Assembly: GCA_938010435.1 (NCBI GenBank)
Contig: CALLUS010000008.1
Span: 1 to 64,000, forward strand
DNA: 64,000 bases
Direction: 5' to 3'
Origin: an uncultured Rhizobiaceae group bacterium
GTDB lineage: Bacteria; Pseudomonadota; Alphaproteobacteria; Rhizobiales; Rhizobiaceae
Positions 55,705-64,000 of the stretch are shown here, piece by piece. How positions within the stretch are numbered: position 1 is the first letter of the stretch; each line of letters starts with the position of its first letter. The notes under the pieces were generated by a model. It was given only the letters and a program-made list of their open reading frames with translations. It was not told the DNA's origin and ran no database searches. Both the position numbers and the translations under genes were made by a program.

Positions 55705-58700
55705 TCAAGTTTGTAAACCGAGTGCTGAGAGAAGTTTTCCATCCACCTTACCTGTGACAGGAATGCCTGCTGAACGTTGGAATTCACGGATGGCGTTGCG
55801 GGTTTTAGGGCCCATCACGCCATCTGGTGTTCCAACTTCAAACCCACGGCTGTTCAACATTGCTTGCGCTTTTTGAACAAGACCCTGTGCGCCATCGGCC
55901 GCAGATTTAGCACCACCAGACCCACTGCCCAACCATGATTTGGGTGCCGTCACCCTGTTGGCCTCTTCGACCAGTTTCTTTGGCTTCCATCCGTTGACCA
56001 CTTCGCGTGCTGCATCGAGATCATCAGGGTCCATTGCATTAGCAACTTCATCACGTTTTTTAGAGGCGTCAGTGTCGCCGGTTTTGGCCGCGAGTGCGAA
56101 CCACTTGTAGGATTCTTTCAAGTTCTGAGGAACACCTTGACCTTGGCCATAGAGAATACCCAAGTTGAACTGGCTGTCTTTGATACCAAGATCAGCAGCT
56201 TGCTGAAACCATGTTACCGCAGTGTCAATATCTGCTTTCTTTTCCGGCGGATTGCCCATGGCATTGATCACCGCCAGATTATGCATAGCACGAGCATTGC
56301 CCTGAGCGGCGGCCTTTGAATACCAATCACTGGCCACGCTAAGGTCACGTTTTACACCAATGCCTTTTTCATAAAGACTGCCAATAGAATATTGAGCAGG
56401 TGCGAAACCCTGATTGGCTGCAACTTCAAACCATTTCGCAGATTCACCCATATTGCGTTTTGTGTCTTTACCATCGGAATAACGGATACCCAATTGGAAT
56501 AACGCTTTTGAATCACCACTAGAAGCTGCTGCAACCAATGCTGCAGGCCCTGCATTGGATGGCACATCCACCTGACCCTCAGTTGCAGGTGTTTCAACGT
56601 CAACAGGTTCTTCTGTATTGTTTTCAATAGGAGCAGATGCCTGAACAGCATCGCCTTCCGGGGCGGCGTTGGTATCAGCAGGTGATTTATCTTCTAAAAC
56701 ACTCTCTGCTTTGTCTATCACTTCGCTAACCGTATTTTCGACACCATCACCGACGGAACGAACCACACGATTTGCGCCGTCAACCACGCCTCCTCCAATA
56801 TTGGCCGCTTCGTCGACGACACCATCCAAGGTACCTTCAACTGATGATGCAGTGCCATCTACAGTTTGTTCAATGGCTGGACTATTCAATTGTGCTACCG
56901 GCGTTTCATCGCCGCCTGCAAACATGGAATAGCCTTTAAGTGCAACGATCGCCAGCAACAAAGCTGCAGCTGTCATCACCACAGGTTTGCGCAACCGATC
57001 AATATTCAATCCGGAAAGAACACCGCCGGCTTTACTTTTCAAACCATCAAGCTTCGGTTTTGCGGATTTCCCAGCAGACTTTGTTTCTTCGCGAACGGCA
57101 TTCATTTCAGCCGTGGTTGCTTGCAACGCCCGGCGTGCAGCTGAGACAGCGTCTGTACGCATTTCATCAGTTGGCACTGCATCATCAAGAGACCCGGCAG
57201 CAGCACCCAGATTCGCTTTGGTTGCATCCAATTTAGCTGTGGCTTGTTGAACCAGTTTTTCAATATCTGGTGCGCCAGAGCCCGGTTCAAGTGGGCTATG
57301 GTCTTCCATTGTTTCAGGCTGCAAAGGAAGCGCAGCTTCAATATGATCAGTTGGATCAACCGAAGGGGCTTCAACGAAGCCTGTTTCCACAGCGGCACGT
57401 TGGATAGCACCCATATCTTCGGAAACAGTATCGGCCAAACCATCAGCCGCAAAAGCCGACATATCCGATTGGGTTTCCGGTTGCAATTGATGTGCAGCAA
57501 CTGTTGCTGCGGGTGAAACAAATGTGGCCTCACGTGTTTCGGCGACCTGAGCAATTGACCCTTCTATTGTGTTGAGACGATCAATCACATGGTTCAATGT
57601 TGAATGAACTTCACTGACAGTTTGCGCGTTGTTGGCATTTCCAGCTTCGGACACAGCCTGCAAGGATTGCAGATCCGCTGAAAGGGCTGAAATAATTTGG
57701 CCCGCTTCGCTGGATGATCCCATCATGGAGACAGCTTGCTGTGCAGCTTGTTGGGCGGCTTCCAGAGAAAAGCTTTGATTTTCAACCAACTGATTTTCGA
57801 TTTGACCCAGACGCGCTTCCATTGGTGCGAAATCAACATTAATCTCGCCTGTTGCAACACCTTCTGGCTGTTTGTTCATCGTGCGAATAATTTGACCGAT
57901 CTGAGCCTCCAGATTGGACATTTGAGCTGCTGTTGAATTGACGTTGGCAGCCTCTTCCACACGCGCATAAAGCTGTTGGATTTGCGCTTCGATCGTCTCC
58001 ACGCCAGCATGAGGCTGCAAGGACTGCTGCTCAATACGATCTGACAAACGCTGAATTTGTTCTTCAAGCTGTTGAGTTTGTATTTGACCGGCATTGTGTT
58101 CCATTTGTGTGGTCAACGTGCGCAATTGTTCTTCGATCACGCCAATATCCGGTGCCGCAAACATGGCGCTTGCACCACCAAGGTCGCCATTTTCCGCGTA
58201 TTTCTCGAATGACCCAAGGCGTTCCGTCAAACCGTCAATGCGAACAGCAAGTTGTTCAAATTCAGCCGCGTTATCACGCTGGGAAATCATATCAATTGTG
58301 CGGCCGAGTTCAGACATACGTGCCTCAACACGATCAACCGCAGTCAGATCCACTTCAGGCGCTTTATTGCCAGAATTGGAGACTGCCACCAAACCGCGTG
58401 CAATTTCATCCATACGGGCTTCAAGAGCACCCAAATCCTCAGCTGTAAGTCCAGCCCCAACCGCGGCCGGCTGTTGTGCCATTTGAGCGAATGCCTCGAT
58501 TTTAGCCGACATATCTTGCAAACGTTCTTCCAAGCGGGACATGGCCAAAGTCTGAGGAAGGTCTTCTACAGACATGCGGAGCGTATCGAGTTGTGTTGTG
58601 AGATTTTCCACAGCAGGAGCAATTGAATTGCCGGATTGCAAAGACATTTGATCGATGCCTTGGGCCAGCGCGTCAATGCGCGCGGAGACTATTCCAACCT

Positions 58701-59571
58701 GATTGTTGGTGGCCTGATGAATTTCATCACGCACACTGGTCATAGAATTGTTCACTTGTTCCATGCTGCCCTGCATGGCGTCTGTGCTATGTTGAATATC
58801 TTCTGCGATATTGCTGCGTAGATCTTTCGTCAGGTTGTCGCGTAGAGATTCTAGCTCATTCTGCAAACGATCAAACGCTTCTTCATCTACGTGCGACCCA
58901 TTTTGCATGTCCGCCACAGCTTTCGCGATGCGATCTATTTCTTCCTGAGGTACGTCTTGTTTGACAGCAATTGGTTTTTCAACATGCTGACGAATCTCGG
59001 CCATTTCAGCTTTCAGTTCCGCCAATGCGTCAGCGATGGAATCGCGCGCGGCAGTTTGAACACTTTCTTGCAATGCAGTTTGTTGCGCATTTTGATTTGG
59101 CACGCCCATGGTCATTTGTGGCGCTGCCTTGCGCAACATTTGTTGGCGTTGAGCAATTTCAGCAGTTGCAGAATTTATATTTGGCGCGAAACCTTGGTGT
59201 CCATGTCCAGTTGCTATGTCTTGCATTGGGGGATTCGGATGGGCAGGTGCCATAATCTGGCTGGACAGACGTGCAATTTCTTCTTGTAGAAGATTAAGTT
59301 GTGCTGAATTTGAGGTGGGCTGAGGTGCCGTTTGTTGGTTTTGACCCGCAAATGTAGCTTGATGCATCGGGTGATTCGGATGTTGAGCCATTGCAAACGT
59401 CGGTGTTTGAGGTGCAGCAGAGGGTTGATTCATGGCACTAGCGTTGAGCCTCTGTTCAATTGAATCGACTGCCCGTTTGATATTCATCAAACGCTCGTCA
59501 CTCATTGAAATACCAGTGTTCATAACGTTTTGCGGTGTTTGTCCGTACAGTCCTGAATAGGCTTGACGCAT
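55705..59571 (-). CDS. podJ: PodJ-like polar localization protein (coiled-coil, TM, Sel1 repeats, PG-binding)
   Basis: 1288 residues from ATG 59571, chosen for its good ribosome site (GGAAG 5-9 nt upstream); ATG 59649 would add 26 residues. A cytoplasmic part of about 860 residues is rich in coiled coils (repeated LEERL, LDTLR, RIDALAQ, MEHNAGQIQTQQLEEQIQRL) and Gln/Ala linkers. One membrane helix follows (about 861-883, PVVMTAAALLLAIVALKGY). The periplasmic part has about five Sel1/TPR repeats (about 1010-1190, LGIRYSDGKD, AQYSIGSLYEKGIG) and a C-terminal peptidoglycan-binding domain (about 1228-1287, DGVMGPKTRNAIREF). This order is that of PodJ, which organises one cell pole in Caulobacter and rhizobia. 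Confidence 0.85.
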   Translation of the reverse strand: MRQAYSGLYGQTPQNVMNTGISMSDERLMNIKRAVDSIEQRLNASAMNQPSAAPQTPTFAMAQHPNHPMHQATFAGQNQQTAPQPTSNSAQLNLLQEEIARLSSQIMAPAHPNPPMQDIATGHGHQGFAPNINSATAEIAQRQQMLRKAAPQMTMGVPNQNAQQTALQESVQTAARDSIADALAELKAEMAEIRQHVEKPIAVKQDVPQEEIDRIAKAVADMQNGSHVDEEAFDRLQNELESLRDNLTKDLRSNIAEDIQHSTDAMQGSMEQVNNSMTSVRDEIHQATNNQVGIVSARIDALAQGIDQMSLQSGNSIAPAVENLTTQLDTLRMSVEDLPQTLAMSRLEERLQDMSAKIEAFAQMAQQPAAVGAGLTAEDLGALEARMDEIARGLVAVSNSGNKAPEVDLTAVDRVEARMSELGRTIDMISQRDNAAEFEQLAVRIDGLTERLGSFEKYAENGDLGGASAMFAAPDIGVIEEQLRTLTTQMEHNAGQIQTQQLEEQIQRLSDRIEQQSLQPHAGVETIEAQIQQLYARVEEAANVNSTAAQMSNLEAQIGQIIRTMNKQPEGVATGEINVDFAPMEARLGQIENQLVENQSFSLEAAQQAAQQAVSMMGSSSEAGQIISALSADLQSLQAVSEAGNANNAQTVSEVHSTLNHVIDRLNTIEGSIAQVAETREATFVSPAATVAAHQLQPETQSDMSAFAADGLADTVSEDMGAIQRAAVETGFVEAPSVDPTDHIEAALPLQPETMEDHSPLEPGSGAPDIEKLVQQATAKLDATKANLGAAAGSLDDAVPTDEMRTDAVSAARRALQATTAEMNAVREETKSAGKSAKPKLDGLKSKAGGVLSGLNIDRLRKPVVMTAAALLLAIVALKGYSMFAGGDETPVAQLNSPAIEQTVDGTASSVEGTLDGVVDEAANIGGGVVDGANRVVRSVGDGVENTVSEVIDKAESVLEDKSPADTNAAPEGDAVQASAPIENNTEEPVDVETPATEGQVDVPSNAGPAALVAAASSGDSKALFQLGIRYSDGKDTKRNMGESAKWFEVAANQGFAPAQYSIGSLYEKGIGVKRDLSVASDWYSKAAAQGNARAMHNLAVINAMGNPPEKKADIDTAVTWFQQAADLGIKDSQFNLGILYGQGQGVPQNLKESYKWFALAAKTGDTDASKKRDEVANAMDPDDLDAAREVVNGWKPKKLVEEANRVTAPKSWLGSGSGGAKSAADGAQGLVQKAQAMLNSRGFEVGTPDGVMGPKTRNAIREFQRSAGIPVTGKVDGKLLSALGLQT

Positions 59572-59895
59572 TGTACTCTTCCGTTCCCGGGTCACTTTAT
59601 TAGGTGTGACCAAAAGTTTATTGGCTTGCGAACAGACAGAATCCTGCATGCCGCTTAACCCGCACTTTCTTCAAACATGGTAAACAGCGCGTTAACTCTG
59701 GTTAATTGTTAGGTTTAGGTAGGGAGAAAGCCCTTCCAGTTGACCAAACGTAAAGTATGGTAGATATTGATCGGAATGGGCTATTTGACTCTGCATTCTT
59801 AAATTTGCAGAAGACTAGGATATGAAATCAAGTTGTGAAAAGAACCTTCCCAGTGCCCCGGATGTGTGATTTATCACTTCAGAAACTCTAGAGAT

Positions 59896-60306
59896 ATGAA
59901 TAATAGCGAAACACAGGAAATATTGGGCGACCCTTCTCATTCAAAGGAGGCGGCATTGGGCATGGTATATAAAATTGGCGATCTGGCACGTGAGTTCGAT
60001 GTAACTTTGCGCGCATTACGTTTTTACGAAGACCGTGGGTTGGTTACTCCGGCACGTTCTGGCACGACCCGTTTGTACAGCGAAGAGGACCGTGAACGTC
60101 TTCGCATTGCATTATTTTGTAAGCGTATCGGTTTGTCTTTGGGCGAAATTGGCGAAATGCTCGACCTTCATGAAATTGAAGGCACAGGCTCGTCGCTGGA
60201 CAAAATCCGTAACGTTTATAGCTCACAATTGAAGAGCTTGCGTGTGCAACAACAAGAGACAGAAAAAACGATCTCAGATCTCGAAGCTGCGATCAACCGC
60301 CTGTAA
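59896..60306 (+). CDS. MerR-family transcriptional regulator
   Basis: 136 residues from ATG 59896; a GTG 30 bp upstream is in frame but less likely. The N-terminal winged-helix reads YKIGDLAREFDVTLRALRFYEDRGLVTPARSGTTRLY, the MerR pattern, followed by the RLRIALFCKRIGLSLGEIGEML helix and a coiled-coil dimer tail. No metal-binding cysteines or effector domain are visible. This short type often controls acyl-CoA dehydrogenase operons in alphaproteobacteria, and the downstream genes fit. A GTGAT/ATCAC dyad lies just upstream (59866-59877). Confidence 0.92.
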   Translation: MNNSETQEILGDPSHSKEAALGMVYKIGDLAREFDVTLRALRFYEDRGLVTPARSGTTRLYSEEDRERLRIALFCKRIGLSLGEIGEMLDLHEIEGTGSSLDKIRNVYSSQLKSLRVQQQETEKTISDLEAAINRL

Positions 60307-60649
60307 TACGTCCAAGGTCTCTTAGCACAGTTTAGCCAGCAAACGCACAGCGTACGTTTGTTGGGCTTTGTCCTATTGCGGTGAAACGTGTTTCTACTCT
60401 TCTTAAATTTAAAGTCTTTTCTAAGAGTAGCAAATTGCAGTTAGCGCATATTTCAATATCATCACTTGATTGACGTTTACGCAAACGTAAGAATTGTAGA
60501 CATATTACCAATTTGCGTTATTGTATTTTTTTATAATCAATTCCACTCTATTTCGAGTAGGATAAAAATCGACTGCGATACTGTTTTTGGCGGTCGAAAA
60601 TGAAAACAGATCGGGTCTGCAATGCAGGCCTACGCGAGGAGATCTAAGA
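60307..60649. promoter_or_regulatory. Regulatory gap between merR and the acyl-CoA dehydrogenase operon, with MerR-type dyad
   Basis: 343 bp without a gene. It holds a perfect dyad ACGTTT-ACGC-AAACGT (60473-60488) starting inside a TTGACG word (60470-60475) that could be a -35, a layout usual for MerR activators, with AT-rich sequence some 20 bp later. A second dyad CAAACG-N9-CGTTTG lies at 60340-60360, and a related CAAACGT word occurs upstream of merR at 59745-59751. The gap ends in a strong GAGGAG ribosome site for the dehydrogenase. Confidence 0.55.
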
Positions 60650-62443
60650 ATGCCAAGCTACGCGGCCCCCGTCAAAGAAACGATGTTTCTGCTGAATGAT
60701 GTTTTGAACATCGAAAAATACAACAATCTGGAAGGTTTTGCTGATGCAACACCAGATCTGATTGAAGCCATCTTAGACGGAGCTGGTAAAATGGCGGAAG
60801 AAGTTTTGCAACCGCTTAATCAGATTGGCGACAGTGAAGGATGCGTGCGGAACGATGATGGTTCCGTTAAAACACCAACAGGTTTTAAAGCTGCATACGA
60901 TCAATATTCTGAAAGCGGCTGGGGGGCTTTGCCCTTTCCAGAAGAATTTGGTGGGCAAAATCTACCTGCGACCATCAATGCGTGTGTGGCTGAATATGTC
61001 TCCTCTGCCAATATGGCGTTTGGCATGTATCCCGGCCTGACTTCTGGCGCGGTTGCCGCCCTTTTGGAACATGCTTCTGAAGAGCAAAAGAAAACCTATG
61101 TTCCAAAAATGATTTCCGGCGAATGGTCCGGCACCATGAACCTGACCGAGCCGCATTGTGGTACAGATCTTGGGATGTTGCGTTCAAAGGCTGTGCGTCA
61201 AGAGGATGGCTCTTTCAAAATTTCGGGCCAAAAAATCTTTATCTCCGCCGGTGAACACGACCTGACTTCCAACATCATCCACCTAGTGATCGCCCGTATC
61301 GAAGGCGCGCCTGAAGGCGTTGATGGGATTTCACTCTTTATTGTTCCAAAATTCGTTCTGGATGCTGACGGAAACCCAGGCGAACGCAATGGCGTTGTGT
61401 GCGGTTCTCTTGAAGAAAAAATGGGCATTCACGGCAACTCAACCACCGTTCTCAACTATGATGATGCGACCGGTTATTTGGTTGGTACTGAAAACCGTGG
61501 TTTGAAAGCCATGTTTGTAATGATGAACGAAGCGCGTCTCGGCGTTGGTGTTCAAGGTTTGGCACAGTCTGAAGTCGCTTATCAAAACGCTGTGACTTAT
61601 GCGAAAGATCGAATTCAAGGTCGTTCGATTTCCGGTGTGAAAGAACCCGAGAAAAAAGCTGATCCAATTATCGTGCATCCAGATGTGCGCCGCGTTTTGA
61701 TGACCATTAAAAGTTTCAACGAAGCGGCACGTGCACTTGTGATGTGGACTGCTTTGAAGGGCGACATTACCCGTCGTTCTGACAACGAGGAAGACAAGCA
61801 AGCAGCGGACGATATGATGGAGCTACTAACTCCAATCGTCAAAGGCGTGATCACTGACAAAGGTTTCGACAACACAGTCATGGCCCAACAAATGTATGGT
61901 GGCCACGGCTATGTCGCTGAATGGGGCATGGAGCAATTTGTGCGCGATGCCCGCATCGCCATGATCTATGAAGGTGCCAACGGCATTCAGGCGCTTGATC
62001 TGGTTGGCCGCAAATTGCCAAGCAAGGGCGGCCGTGCGGTTCAGGCTTACTTTAAAGAAGTGGGTTCGTTCTGCTCCGCTCACAAAGACAATGACGACAT
62101 GAAGCCTTTCGTTGAGCCGCTTTCAAAAGCACTCACCGATCTTCAAACAGCCACCATGTGGTTGATGCAAAACGGTATGGCTAACCCCGACAATGCGGGT
62201 GCCGCTTCCACCGATTACATGCATTTGTTTGGTCTTGTGGCCTTCGGTCACATGTGGGGTCTTATGGCTGTTGCAGCTCTTGAAAAAATTGCTTCGGGCG
62301 ATGGCGACAAAGAATTCTATGAGAAAAAACTGGTCACAGGAAAATTCTTCATGGAACGCGTGATGCCAGAACACATGGCCCACCTTGCCCGCATCCAAAC
62401 GGGTGCCGAAACCATGATGACCCTGAACGCAGAGGCATTCTAA
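60650..62443 (+). CDS. Acyl-CoA dehydrogenase with C-terminal extension (FadE/DmdC-like)
   Basis: 597 residues from ATG 60650 (GAGGAG upstream). The N-terminal helix domain carries PSYAAPVKETMFLLNDVL, then middle-domain FAD motifs MNLTEPHCGTDLG and KIFISAGEH, and the catalytic Glu441 in YEGANGIQALDL. The roughly 130-residue C-terminal extension is that of the large FadE-like/DmdC group. Members oxidise fatty acyl-CoAs or 3-methylmercaptopropionyl-CoA; only context (MerR, second dehydrogenase) suggests fatty acids, so DmdC cannot be excluded. First gene of the operon. Confidence 0.92.
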   Translation: MPSYAAPVKETMFLLNDVLNIEKYNNLEGFADATPDLIEAILDGAGKMAEEVLQPLNQIGDSEGCVRNDDGSVKTPTGFKAAYDQYSESGWGALPFPEEFGGQNLPATINACVAEYVSSANMAFGMYPGLTSGAVAALLEHASEEQKKTYVPKMISGEWSGTMNLTEPHCGTDLGMLRSKAVRQEDGSFKISGQKIFISAGEHDLTSNIIHLVIARIEGAPEGVDGISLFIVPKFVLDADGNPGERNGVVCGSLEEKMGIHGNSTTVLNYDDATGYLVGTENRGLKAMFVMMNEARLGVGVQGLAQSEVAYQNAVTYAKDRIQGRSISGVKEPEKKADPIIVHPDVRRVLMTIKSFNEAARALVMWTALKGDITRRSDNEEDKQAADDMMELLTPIVKGVITDKGFDNTVMAQQMYGGHGYVAEWGMEQFVRDARIAMIYEGANGIQALDLVGRKLPSKGGRAVQAYFKEVGSFCSAHKDNDDMKPFVEPLSKALTDLQTATMWLMQNGMANPDNAGAASTDYMHLFGLVAFGHMWGLMAVAALEKIASGDGDKEFYEKKLVTGKFFMERVMPEHMAHLARIQTGAETMMTLNAEAF

Positions 62444-62463
62444 AGCCCATACCGGAGCAAAGC

Positions 62464-63636
62464 ATGACCCTGCCCACCGAGGCCCTTGATATCTCAACTC
62501 CCACATGGCGCTCTGATGAAGAGGTCGTCATGGTGGAGGATATGACCAACCGTTTCATGAGCGATGAGGTGCTGCCGCATTATGATCGTTTTGAGAAACA
62601 GGAAATGGTGGATCGCGACGTTTGGGAAAAAGCAGGCGAAGCCGGATTGCTCTGCGCCTCCATGCCTGAAGCATACGGTGGCGCTGACGGCACCTATGCC
62701 CATGAGGCTGTGATTGCAGAGGCTATCGGACACGTAGGTGTCGACGGATTTGGCCTTGCGCTGCATAATTCTATCGTCGCGCCCTACATTTTGCATTACG
62801 GCTCGGAAGAGCAAAAACAAAAATGGTTGCCACGCATGGCATCCGGTGAACTGATTGGTGCAATTGCCATGACAGAACCCGGTGCAGGTTCTGATCTGCA
62901 AGGCGTCAAAACCACAGCTGTTAAGGACGGCAATCACTATAAGATCAACGGGTCCAAAACATTCATCACAAATGGCCAACACGCCAACATTATCATCGTG
63001 GTGGTGAAGACAGATCCGTCGCTGGGCGCTAAAGGCACATCGCTTGTTGTCCTTGAAACGGACGGGATTGAAGGCTTTGAACGCGGACGCAACCTCGACA
63101 AAGTGGGTTTCAAAGCGAACGACACATCGGAACTGTTTTTCAACGATGTGCGTGTGCCAACATCCAATCTGTTGGGTGCAGAGGAAGGTCGTGGTTTCTA
63201 TCAACTGATGGAACAATTGCCGCAAGAACGATTGTTGATTGCCAATCAAGCGATTTGTGCCATTGAACGCGCTTTGGCTTTGACCATTGATTATGTGAAA
63301 GAGCGCAAGGCATTTGGAAACCGTATTATTGACTTTCAAAACACCCAATTCAAACTAGCCGAAATGAAAACTGAAGCGAGTATTGCACGGGTGTTTGTTG
63401 ACCATTGTGTTGAACAACATCTCAAAGGTGCATTGGACGCAACAACTGCATCTATGGCAAAATATTGGGTCACTGACCTGCAATGCAAAGTGATGGACGA
63501 GTGCGTTCAACTGCATGGTGGGTATGGCTATATGAATGAATATCCGATCGCCCGCATGTTTCGCGATGCCCGCGTGCAACGCATTTACGGCGGCACAAAT
63601 GAGATCATGAAAGTTTTAATCTCGCGGAGCTTATAG
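62464..63636 (+). CDS. Acyl-CoA dehydrogenase (isovaleryl/long-chain type)
   Basis: 390 residues. FAD motifs [14 protein letters not shown] and [10 protein letters not shown]-terminal [23 protein letters not shown]. The usual catalytic Glu of medium-chain enzymes (YEGT) is replaced by Gly (YGGT), while PQERLLIA carries Glu255 at the position used as base by isovaleryl-CoA and long-chain dehydrogenases. So the enzyme should be active, on branched or long acyl-CoAs. It starts 20 bp after the preceding gene in the same operon. Confidence 0.93.
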   Translation: MTLPTEALDISTPTWRSDEEVVMVEDMTNRFMSDEVLPHYDRFEKQEMVDRDVWEKAGEAGLLCASMPEAYGGADGTYAHEAVIAEAIGHVGVDGFGLALHNSIVAPYILHYGSEEQKQKWLPRMASGELIGAIAMTEPGAGSDLQGVKTTAVKDGNHYKINGSKTFITNGQHANIIIVVVKTDPSLGAKGTSLVVLETDGIEGFERGRNLDKVGFKANDTSELFFNDVRVPTSNLLGAEEGRGFYQLMEQLPQERLLIANQAICAIERALALTIDYVKERKAFGNRIIDFQNTQFKLAEMKTEASIARVFVDHCVEQHLKGALDATTASMAKYWVTDLQCKVMDECVQLHGGYGYMNEYPIARMFRDARVQRIYGGTNEIMKVLISRSL

Positions 63637-63638
63637 TT

Positions 63639-64000
63639 TTGGAAGTAGCAGCATTCACCCGTGATATGGCGCCGCCTTCCGCCCGTTGGATGGGGATGGA
63701 TTTAATTGAACATGATGCCGAGCGCATGTTCACACGCGTGTCGTTTGAACCCAACAGCGACATGATCAATTTTGGTGGCGTGATCCAAGGTGGGTTTCTG
63801 GGTGCCATGATGGATGATGCCATGGGGTTTAACACCTTCATTTCACTCGGAATGAAATTTGCCATGGCGACGATTGATCTGCACACTCAATTTTTGAAAG
63901 CCGTTCCATTCGGACCGATTACCTGTGACACGCAGGTCACGAAAGCGGGCAAATCGATTGTGTTCACCGAAGCCAAGCTTTTCATTGGTGCAAATGACCT
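63639..64000 (+). CDS. PaaI-like hotdog thioesterase, 3' truncated by the window
   Basis: At least 120 residues from TTG 63639 (GGAG 9 nt upstream; ATG 63666 is the alternative). Hotdog landmarks: MINFGGVIQGGFLGAMMDDAMGF (the H/N-GG-VxxGG-xxxxxxD pattern of PaaI thioesterases) and TIDLHTQFLKAVPFG. It likely hydrolyses acyl- or aryl-CoA. It starts two bases after the dehydrogenase stop, so it is in the same operon. The stop lies beyond base 64000. Confidence 0.85.
   Translation, partial: MEVAAFTRDMAPPSARWMGMDLIEHDAERMFTRVSFEPNSDMINFGGVIQGGFLGAMMDDAMGFNTFISLGMKFAMATIDLHTQFLKAVPFGPITCDTQVTKAGKSIVFTEAKLFIGAND

Noticed and set aside
59692-59705. TTAA-N6-TTAA upstream of the podJ-like gene as a fifth CtrA box
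   Set aside because: Spacer is one base short of the N7 consensus; reported only as a weak element.
60650-62443. Calling the large acyl-CoA dehydrogenase dmdC (DMSP demethylation pathway)
   Set aside because: No dmdA, dmdB or dmdD nearby; FadE-like and DmdC proteins cannot be told apart by eye.

Overview
The window looks like ordinary chromosome of an alphaproteobacterium, most likely a marine member of the Hyphomicrobiales (Rhizobiales). Supporting signs are the choXWV choline transporter facing a betC/betA cluster, a PodJ-like polarity protein, prsD/prsE-type secretion genes, several small rhizobial DUF families (DUF952, DUF3429, DUF6460-like, TIGR02186) and four perfect CtrA boxes (TTAA-N7-TTAA), all between genes. 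No phage, IS element, CRISPR array or rRNA was seen. There is one tRNA. The assignment rests on gene content only; no search was run.

Layout. 1-6516: 3' part missing from a giant minus-strand LEPR-XLL/DUF4347/cadherin-like adhesin. 6919-7938: trhO. 7940-13006: compact minus-strand operon betC - GST - betA - lysE-type exporter - secreted HExxH protein, divergent from choXWV (13160-16105). 16152-18350: 3-hydroxyisobutyrate-dehydrogenase-like and enolase-superfamily enzymes. 18552-23882: acetyltransferase, YggT, LemA/TPM operon, pyridoxal kinase, MFS. 23993-25664: murA and a small basic protein. 25794: tRNA-Thr. 25926-30548: FecR protein and TPR/beta-barrel protein divergent from a CHASE2 adenylate cyclase. 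30700-34086: glycine-zipper lipoprotein, a CtrA-boxed pair of unknown membrane protein plus ClpP-like protein, and a Crp-family regulator. 34231-41288: S9 peptidase, type I secretion pair, aminotransferase, mscL. 41520-49661: SSS-type hybrid kinase, LuxR-type response regulator, small membrane protein plus sodium/solute symporter, esterase and hotdog protein. 49658-55515: small proteins, pyrD, MATE, TIGR02186/TauE pair. 55705-59571: PodJ-like protein. 59896-64000: merR and a fatty-acid-type acyl-CoA dehydrogenase operon.

How parts work together. Choline O-sulfate and choline enter through ChoXWV and are hydrolysed and oxidised by BetC and BetA; betB and betI are absent from the window. The most interesting block is 25.9-34.1 kb. 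A perfect CRP operator (TGTGA-N6-TCACA, 28260-28275) sits in the promoter shared by the adenylate cyclase and the FecR/barrel genes. A Crp-family regulator with the DNA-reading residues for that site, but an altered cyclic-nucleotide pocket, is encoded 5 kb away. I read this as a possible envelope-sensing cAMP circuit, next to an uncharacterised CtrA-boxed membrane/ClpP-like pair. CtrA boxes upstream of the adhesin, the GNAT gene, that pair, and between mscL and the hybrid kinase suggest cell-cycle or surface-lifestyle control.
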